Origin: Streptomyces curacoi
Lineage (GTDB): Bacteria; Actinomycetota; Actinomycetes; Streptomycetales; Streptomycetaceae
DNA: 64,000 nucleotides
Direction of reading: 5' to 3'
NCBI RefSeq assembly: GCF_001513975.1
Contig: NZ_KQ947984.1
Coordinates: 248,001 to 312,000 of the forward strand
The notes under the pieces were generated by a model. That model searched no databases. It saw only the letters and a program-made list of their open reading frames with translations, and was not told the origin of the DNA. Both the position numbers and the translations under genes were made by a program. Shown piece by piece: positions 55,996-64,000 of the stretch (the stretch's first letter is position 1; each line of letters starts with the position of its first letter).

Positions 55996-58722
55996 CTAGT
56001 GGGCTGCAGACTCCCAGTCCGGGCCCGACCCGACCGAGACGCCCAGCGGGACACTGAGGTGGACGGCGTCGGACATCTCCCGGCGGACCAGCTCCTCCGC
56101 GGCCTCGCGTTCGCCGGGGGCGATTTCCAGGACGATTTCGTCGTGGACCTGGAGGAGGATGCGGGAGGTGAGGTTCGCCTCGCGCAGGGCCTTGTCCACC
56201 TTGAGCATGGCGATCTTGACGATGTCCGCCGCGGTGCCCTGGATGGGGGCGTTGAGGGCCATGCGCTCGGCCGCCTCGCGGCGCTGGCGGTTGTCGCTGT
56301 TGAGGTCGGGGAGGTAGCGGCGGCGGCCGAAGAGGGTCGCCGTGTAGCCCGTCGCCCGTGCCTCGTCGACGGCGCGGCGCAGGTAGTCCCGTACGCCGCC
56401 GAAGCGCTCGAAGTAGGCGTCCCTCAGGGCGCCGGCCTCACCCGCGTCGATGTTCAGCTGCTGGGAGAGGCCGAACGCCGACAGGCCGTAGGCGAGGCCG
56501 TACGACATCGCCTTGATCTTGCGGCGCATCTCCGCGTCCACCGCGGACGGCTCCACGGCGAACACCTGGGAGGCGGCCGTGGTGTGCAGGTCCTCGCCCG
56601 AGGTGAACGCCTCGATCAGGCCCTCGTCCTCGGACAGGTGGGCCATCACACGCAGTTCGATCTGGCTGTAGTCCGCCGTCATCAGGGACTCGAAGCCCTC
56701 GCCGACCACGAAGCCCCGGCGGATCGCCCGGCCCTCGTCCGTGCGGACCGGGATGTTCTGCAGGTTGGGGTCCGTCGAGGACAGGCGACCGGTCGCCGCC
56801 ACCGTCTGGTTGAACGTGGTGTGGATACGGCCGTCCGTCGCGATCGTCTTGATCAGGCCCTCGACGGTGACGCGCAGCTTCGCCTGCTCGCGGTGGCGGA
56901 GCATGATGACCGGCAGTTCGTTCTCGGTCTGGGTGGCGAGCCAGGCCAGGGCGTCGGCGTCCGTCGTGTAGCCCGTCTTCGTCTTCTTCGTCTTGGGCAG
57001 GGCGAGTTCGCCGAAGAGGACTTCCTGGAGCTGCTTGGGCGAGCCCAGGTTGAACTCGTGGCCCGCCGCCGCGTGCGCCTCCTTCACGGCCTGCTGCACG
57101 GCGCCCGCGAACATCTGCTCCATGGCCTCCAGATGGGCCCGGTCGGCCGCGATGCCGTGCCGCTCCATCCGGGCCAGCAGGGCGGAGGTCGGCAGCTCCA
57201 TGTCCCGCAGGAGGTCCGCGGCGCCGACCTCCTGAAGGCGGCCCTCGAAGGCCTCACCCAGGTCGAGGACCGCGCGGGCCTGGATCATCAGCGCCTCTGC
57301 CTCGGCGCCGTCGTCCGTGCCGAAGGCCAGCTGGCCGTCGGCCGCGGCGGCCGGGGCCAGCTCGCGGTGGAGGTACTCCAGGGACAGCGCGTCCAGGTCG
57401 AAGGAGCGGCGGCCCGGCTTGACCAGGTAGGCGGCGAGCGCGGTGTCCATGCGTACGCCCTCGATGCTCCAGCCGTGCTCGGCGAAGACCCGCATCGCGC
57501 CCTTGGCGTTGTGGAAGACCTTCGGCTTGTCGGCATCGGACAGCCAGGCCGCGAACGCCTTCTCGTCGGCCTCGTCCAGCTGCGACGGGTCGAACCAGGC
57601 GGCCGCGCCGTCGGCCGCGGCGAGCGCGATCTCCGCGACCGAGCCGGTGCCCAGCGCCCAGGCGTCGACGGTGGCCACGCCGAGGAGCTCGCCGCCGTGC
57701 TCCGCCAGCCAGGGGGCCAGCTCGCCCGTGCCGAGCACCGAGCCGTCCAGCTCCACGCCGTCGGTCGAGATCGGGGTCGCCTCGGCCTCCTCGGCTCCGG
57801 GGTCGATGCCGAAGAGCCGCTCGCGCAGGGAGGGGTTACGGATCTCCAGGGTGTCCAGGATCATCGCGACGGCCTTGCGGTCGTACGGGGCGCGTTCGAG
57901 GTCGGTGACGGTCTTGGGCAGCTCGACGCCCCGCTCCAGCTCGGTCAGCCGGCGGTTGAGCTTGACCGCCTCCAGGTGGTCGCGGAGGTTCTGCCCGGCC
58001 TTGCCCTTGACCTCGTCGACGCGCTCGACGAGCTGCGCGAACGAGCCGAACTGGTTGATCCACTTCGCGGCCGTCTTCTCGCCGACGCCCGGGATGCCCG
58101 GCAGGTTGTCGGACGGGTCGCCGCGCAGGGCCGCGAAGTCGGGGTACTGGGCGGGCGTCAATCCGTACTTCTCGAAGACCTTCTCCGGGGTGAACCGGGT
58201 CAGCTCGGAGACGCCCTTCGTCGGATACAGCACCGTCGTGTGCTCGCTGACCAGCTGGAAGGAGTCCCGGTCGCCGGTGACGATCAGCACCTCGAAACCG
58301 TCGGCCTCGGCCTGGGTGGCGAGCGTGGCGATCACGTCGTCCGCCTCGAAGCCGTCGATCGCGAACCGCGAGACGTTCATCGCGTCGAGCAGCTCGCCGA
58401 TCAGCTCGACCTGGCCCTTGAACTCGTCCGGGGTCTTGGAGCGGTTCGCCTTGTACTCCGTGAACTCCTGCGAGCGCCACGTCTTGCGGGACACGTCGAA
58501 GGCGACGGCGAAGTGCGTGGGCGCCTCGTCACGGATCGTGTTGGCCAGCATCGACGCGAAGCCGTAGATCGCGTTCGTCGGCTGGCCCGTCGCGGTCGTG
58601 AAGTTCTCCGCGGGCAGCGCGAAGAACGCACGGTAGGCCAGCGAGTGCCCGTCCATGAGCATCAGGCGGGGCCGGCTGCCGCCGGGGTTGTTGTCGGTCT
58701 GCTTCGATGCTGTCTCTGCCAC
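55996..58722 (-). CDS. polA: DNA polymerase I
   Basis: 908 residues. The 5'-nuclease domain (about 18-300) shows LMLMDGHSLAYRAFFALP, FDVSRKTWRSQEFTEYKANR, IVTGDRDSFQLV and GIPGVGEKTAAKWI. The 3'-5' exonuclease region (about 320-510) is present but its catalytic acidic residues are missing: the DxE strand reads VATVDAWALG and the later motif NAKGAMRVF lacks the Asp, so no proofreading is expected. The polymerase domain has motif A DYSQIELRVMAHLSED and motif C QVHDEIVLE. GTG 58722. Role: Okazaki fragment processing and repair. Confidence 0.97.
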   Translation of the reverse strand: MAETASKQTDNNPGGSRPRLMLMDGHSLAYRAFFALPAENFTTATGQPTNAIYGFASMLANTIRDEAPTHFAVAFDVSRKTWRSQEFTEYKANRSKTPDEFKGQVELIGELLDAMNVSRFAIDGFEADDVIATLATQAEADGFEVLIVTGDRDSFQLVSEHTTVLYPTKGVSELTRFTPEKVFEKYGLTPAQYPDFAALRGDPSDNLPGIPGVGEKTAAKWINQFGSFAQLVERVDEVKGKAGQNLRDHLEAVKLNRRLTELERGVELPKTVTDLERAPYDRKAVAMILDTLEIRNPSLRERLFGIDPGAEEAEATPISTDGVELDGSVLGTGELAPWLAEHGGELLGVATVDAWALGTGSVAEIALAAADGAAAWFDPSQLDEADEKAFAAWLSDADKPKVFHNAKGAMRVFAEHGWSIEGVRMDTALAAYLVKPGRRSFDLDALSLEYLHRELAPAAAADGQLAFGTDDGAEAEALMIQARAVLDLGEAFEGRLQEVGAADLLRDMELPTSALLARMERHGIAADRAHLEAMEQMFAGAVQQAVKEAHAAAGHEFNLGSPKQLQEVLFGELALPKTKKTKTGYTTDADALAWLATQTENELPVIMLRHREQAKLRVTVEGLIKTIATDGRIHTTFNQTVAATGRLSSTDPNLQNIPVRTDEGRAIRRGFVVGEGFESLMTADYSQIELRVMAHLSEDEGLIEAFTSGEDLHTTAASQVFAVEPSAVDAEMRRKIKAMSYGLAYGLSAFGLSQQLNIDAGEAGALRDAYFERFGGVRDYLRRAVDEARATGYTATLFGRRRYLPDLNSDNRQRREAAERMALNAPIQGTAADIVKIAMLKVDKALREANLTSRILLQVHDEIVLEIAPGEREAAEELVRREMSDAVHLSVPLGVSVGSGPDWESAAH

Positions 58723-59485
58723 GCCCCCGATCCTGCCACGCCCCACTGACACTCGGTCCCCATCGGGGGCCCCGGCCGGTCCGGCACGGCTGGGCTCCGC
58801 CGTTGTCGCCGATCGCCATGGCGCGGAAAAGAGGAGGGTGGCGGCGGCGAGAGGGGAGGGGCAGCCGCGGGAAGAACGCCGCGGGAAGAACAGGGGGCAA
58901 GCGGCGGGCGAAGTGGAAGCGGCAAAGACCAGCCCAGGCGGTGAAGGCGACCAGCCCTGGCGGACGCGGGCCCCGCGTCGAGGCGGCCGTGGAGGAGCGG
59001 GAGCAGGGCACGCCCGCCGAGCAGCGACGCCGACCGGGCCCAAGCCGCGCGTAAGAGGCGGCGGCGCGCGGCGCCGGGGTGGCCGGAAGGGCGTCGCGAG
59101 CAGGACGGCGCTGCGGATCGCATAGGGCGCGCGAGAGCCGCGCGTCCAGCACGGACCAGGCGCCCGCCTCGCAGCCCGCGACGGCGCCGTCCGCACACCC
59201 GCCCCGAGCCCCCCTTCACCACACGGCCGTCCCGGGCTCACCCCCACCCCGCCACCACGCCACCACGCCAAGCCCACCGCCGGCCAGCACACGGCCGCCC
59301 CAAGCCCACCGCCCCGCCACCACCCGACCACGCCGACCCCAACCCCATCCCCTCTCCCCCACACCCCGTCCCAGGCCCGCCCCCTCTCCCCCCGCCCCGT
59401 CTCCCAATCCCACCCTCCTCACTCCCCACCCCCCCATGCGAGGATCGGAGACGTACCTCACACGTGTCACGAAGGAGAGCGCGCG
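58723..59485. other. Long intergenic region with a C-rich tract
   Basis: Upstream of polA there is ~430 bp of ordinary GC-rich sequence with only low-complexity reading frames. From about 59150 to 59440 the plus strand is strongly C/A-biased, with many CCCACC and CCGCC runs and little G. The last 20 bases hold CACGTGTCACGAAGGAG, the ribosome site of the oxidoreductase gene. No gene is supported. Confidence 0.65.
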
Positions 59486-61758
<2,273 letters not shown>

Positions 61759-61765
<7 letters not shown>

Positions 61766-61797
61766 GCGTTTGCTCAGTCGACCTTCGACCGACTGAG
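61759..61797 (+). terminator. Three-arm inverted repeat (two mutually exclusive hairpins)
   Basis: CGACTGAGC (61759-61767) pairs with GCTCAGTCG (61772-61780) around GTTT and includes the oxidoreductase stop codon. The same second arm can instead pair with CGACTGAG (61790-61797). Only one hairpin can form at a time, a switch-like arrangement ending 22 bp before the thioesterase start. Confidence 0.75.
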
Positions 61798-61819
61798 CAC
61801 GACGAACGGAGCCGGGCCC

Positions 61820-62308
61820 ATGGGTGAGCAGCAGCATGTGACGTTCCCGCAAGAGGTCATCGACGAGTACGCCGCCCTCGGCGTCGATCTGCCTGCCCTG
61901 TTCTCCGCCGGGCACCTCGGGATGCGCATGGGCGTCCAGATCGTGGAGGCGTCCGCCGAGCGGGTCGTCGGCACGATGCCGGTGGAGGGGAACACACAGC
62001 CGTACGGACTGCTGCACGGCGGCGCCTCCGCGGTCCTCGCCGAGACCCTCGGGTCGGTGGGCTCGATGCTGCATGCCGGCAGCTCCAAGATCGCGGTCGG
62101 CGTCGACCTCAACTGCACCCACCACCGCGGCGTCCGCTCCGGCCTCGTCACCGGCGTGGCCACTCCCCTGCACCGGGGCCGCTCGACGGCGACGTACGAG
62201 ATCGTGATCAGCGACGAGGCAGGCCGGCGGGTGTGCAGCGCACGGCTGACCTGCCTGCTGCGGGACGTGAACCCGGGCGACGGGGAGCACCTGCGGACGA
62301 CGGACTGA
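61820..62308 (+). CDS. PaaI/hotdog-fold thioesterase
   Basis: 162 residues. MPVEGNTQPYGLLHGGASAVLAETLGSVGS is the hotdog active-site helix with the HGG motif, followed by GVDLNCTHHRGVRSG and the strand TYEIVISDEAGRRVCSARLTCLL. Such enzymes hydrolyse aryl- or acyl-CoA thioesters. Substrate is not determinable. ATG 61820 follows ACGGAG. It lies 54 bp behind the YdeP-like gene and may share its transcript. Confidence 0.9.
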   Translation: MGEQQHVTFPQEVIDEYAALGVDLPALFSAGHLGMRMGVQIVEASAERVVGTMPVEGNTQPYGLLHGGASAVLAETLGSVGSMLHAGSSKIAVGVDLNCTHHRGVRSGLVTGVATPLHRGRSTATYEIVISDEAGRRVCSARLTCLLRDVNPGDGEHLRTTD

Positions 62309-63033
62309 CACCGGCGCCCCGACGACAACGCCGTTCCGGCCAACACCCTTGTCTTTCACCGCCGTTGAACCCGAGCGCCCGGCGGCATAACGTCGAGCCA
62401 TGACGACGGGAGCAGCCCGCCCGCCGGGCGCTCGGGGCCGCACCCCGCCCCCGGGCGAGCGAAGGCTCGCCCCGCCCGTCGGCGACTCCGGCCGCCCGGA
62501 CCGAGGAGCGGTGCCGGAACGGCGAGTCGACCGGAGACCCATGGGGCTGACCGGGATCCCACCCCCCAATTCGATTTTCGTGCCCCTTACACGAAAAGGC
62601 GAGGCACCCGAGAACACCTTTCACAGCCGTAACTCTGCGTAATACGACTGCAATGCAAACCGGCCGCTCTCTTTGGCGAGCACCTTTCCCACAACTGGAC
62701 AGAGGCCTCCTGGTAGCCTTCAGCAACGACCCGGGTAATCACCAAAACCTGTAAACGCTCGTGAAGAAGCTACGCGCGAACGCTGCGAGTTCTCACTATG
62801 TGGACAGGGCGAATCGGCCGGAAATCCGCTCTTCCCCCCACGGAGTACCGCTCTGTGTTACCCCGTGTCATAACAAGAGCGTCACAGCCTTGGTCAGAGC
62901 CTCCTCCATGTTCCCTTCACGCGCTTAGAGTCACCGCCAGTCACCGAGCCACCGGATTCGAAGCCACTTCGGCCCAGCGCTCGACTCGGCGAGTTCCACG
63001 GGGAGCCGCCGTGCCAGGGAAAGGACCTGATTC
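62309..63033. other. 725-bp region upstream of the binding-protein gene
   Basis: A perfect hairpin TTTTCGTG-N7-CACGAAAA lies at 62575-62597. From about 62640 to 62930 the sequence is less GC-rich than its surroundings, with features such as GTTACCCCGTGTCATAAC, consistent with a complex promoter region. An 80-codon frame from ATG 62400 has no recognisable product. AAAGGA at 63019-63024 serves the next gene. Confidence 0.55.
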
Positions 63034-64000
63034 GTGCGTCAACGTTCGATCATCGCTATAACCGCCGCGCTCGCGGCGGGATCGCTGACACTCACGGCTT
63101 GTGGGTCGCGTGACGAGGGCGGCAACAGCAGCAACGGCGACAAGACCACTGTGGTGATCGGCGTCGACGCCCCGCTGACCGGCGACCTGTCCGCGCTCGG
63201 CCTCGGCATCAAGAACTCCGCCGACCTGGCCGCCAAGACGGCCAACAAGAAGGAGTACGTCAAGGGCGTCGAGTTCAAGATCGAAGCCCTCGACGACCAG
63301 GCCCAGCCGTCCGTCGGCCAGCAGAACGCCCAGAAGTTCATCAGCAACAAGGACGTCCTCGGCGTCGTCGGCCCGCTGAACTCCAGCGTCTCGCAGCAGA
63401 TGCAGAAGCCGTTCAACGACGCCGGCCTGACCCAGGTCTCCCCGGCCAACACCGGCACCGAACTGACCCAGGGCGACGGCTGGAAGACCGGAAACTCCGT
63501 CCGCCAGTTCAAGACCTTCTTCCGCACGGCCACCACGGACGAGATCCAGGGTGCCTTCGCGGCCGACTACCTCTACAACCAGGCCAAGATCAAGAAGGTC
63601 TACCTGATCGACGACCAGAAGACCTACGGCGCGGGCCTCGCCGCCTCCTTCAAGACGAACTTCACCAAGTTCGGCGGCCAGATCGTCGGCAGCGACCACA
63701 TCAACCCCGACGACCGCGACTTCAACGCCGTCGTCGCCAAGATCAAGAAGACCGGCGCCGAAGCCCTCTACTACGGCGGCGAGTACCCGGCGGCCGCCCC
63801 GCTGAGCCAGCAGCTCAAGGACAGCGGCCAGAAGATCCCGCTCATGGGCGGCGACGGCATCTACTCCGCCGAGTTCCCGAAGCTGAACAAGAAGGCCGAG
63901 GGCGACCTCGCCACCTCCGTGGGCAAGCCGGTCGAGCAGCTCGACTCCGCCAAGACCTTCATCAAGGACTACGAGGCGGCGGGCTACGAGGACGACTACG
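63034..64000 (+). CDS. Branched-chain amino-acid ABC transporter substrate-binding lipoprotein (3' end missing)
   Basis: 322 complete codons to the window edge. GTG 63034 begins a lipoprotein signal peptide with lipobox LTAC (Cys23). The mature part, VIGVDAPLTGDLSALGLGIKNSADLAA, VEFKIEALDDQAQPSVGQQNAQKFI, VGVVGPLNSSV-like and YGAGLAASFKTNF, matches the LivJ/LivK periplasmic-binding fold. It should capture leucine, isoleucine, valine or a similar ligand outside the membrane for a permease encoded beyond the window. AAAGGA ten bases upstream is the ribosome site. Confidence 0.95.
   Translation, partial: MRQRSIIAITAALAAGSLTLTACGSRDEGGNSSNGDKTTVVIGVDAPLTGDLSALGLGIKNSADLAAKTANKKEYVKGVEFKIEALDDQAQPSVGQQNAQKFISNKDVLGVVGPLNSSVSQQMQKPFNDAGLTQVSPANTGTELTQGDGWKTGNSVRQFKTFFRTATTDEIQGAFAADYLYNQAKIKKVYLIDDQKTYGAGLAASFKTNFTKFGGQIVGSDHINPDDRDFNAVVAKIKKTGAEALYYGGEYPAAAPLSQQLKDSGQKIPLMGGDGIYSAEFPKLNKKAEGDLATSVGKPVEQLDSAKTFIKDYEAAGYEDDY

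Noticed and set aside
62400..62642. 80-codon frame upstream of the binding-protein gene
   Set aside because: Pro/Arg/Gly-rich, no domain, and it crosses a perfect hairpin; TAACGT upstream could mimic a -10 but spacing is poor.
62860..62895. GlnR-like box (GTTAC and TCATAAC half-sites) before the binding-protein gene
   Set aside because: Spacing and half-sites do not match the paired GTnAC-n6-GAAAC pattern well enough.

Overview
The window reads as chromosomal DNA of a Streptomyces or very close actinomycete. Base composition is very G+C rich, third codon positions are almost always G or C, GTG and TTG starts are common, and many families are typical of the genus: an XRE regulator with DUF397 and an RsbW-like ATPase, a Methyltransf_19 protein, an SPW_0924 small protein, PAC2, DUF3068 and DUF4184. 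From memory, the order coaE, PAC2, rpsA, methyltransferase, hrpB, DUF3068, transglycosylase, polA, with a branched-chain amino-acid binding lipoprotein nearby, resembles the conserved chromosome core of Streptomyces coelicolor; this was not checked by alignment.

Layout. 1-5.3 kb: end of a glycerophosphodiesterase, a DNA alkyl-repair methyltransferase, an MFS exporter, a VOC protein, and a pseudouridine-degradation pair (psuG plus a PfkB kinase). 5.4-13.1 kb: a methyltransferase, a CorA-type transporter, a CBS protein, a twice-frameshifted PPOX relic, a uridine-kinase-like gene, DUF2293, DUF1772 and a GltD-like subunit without gltB. 13.1-20.1 kb: an AhpD-like gene divergent from a MocR/PdxR-type regulator, a PEP-utilising-enzyme-like protein overlapping a membrane protein, and a membrane-anchored phosphatase. 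20.2-23.7 kb: a Streptomyces regulatory cassette (Methyltransf_19, DUF397, XRE, RsbW-like ATPase, small acidic protein). 24-30.9 kb: an ABC exporter, an amidohydrolase, a FUSC transporter and a nucleotidyltransferase. 30.9-33.5 kb: a TIR/NB-ARC (STAND) gene divergent from a small gene that carries the same C-terminal domain. 33.7-43.8 kb: mixed metabolic and small genes, including a permease/racemase/GntR unit with a perfect palindromic site. 43.9-58.7 kb: the housekeeping block (coaE, PAC2, rpsA, methyltransferase, hrpB, DUF3068, transglycosylase, polA). 59.5-64 kb: a molybdopterin oxidoreductase, a thioesterase and the start of a branched-chain amino-acid binding lipoprotein that runs off the window.

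The most interesting locus is the TIR/NB-ARC pair at 30.9-33.5 kb. The C-terminal ~130 residues of the sensor-like protein are clearly related to the whole core of the divergent 206-residue protein, both carrying a WHPRL-x-AYE motif. A strong Shine-Dalgarno sequence and ATG lie inside the large gene exactly at that domain boundary, so the domain may also be made alone. This looks like an NLR-type conflict or signalling module with a free partner domain; its function is inferred, not shown.

A second theme is the number of short tandem-repeat arrays placed between or at the ends of genes (units of 5, 7, 14, 19, 20, 25, 25 and 26 bp), several with internal dyads. No tRNA, rRNA, CRISPR array, insertion sequence or prophage gene was recognised.
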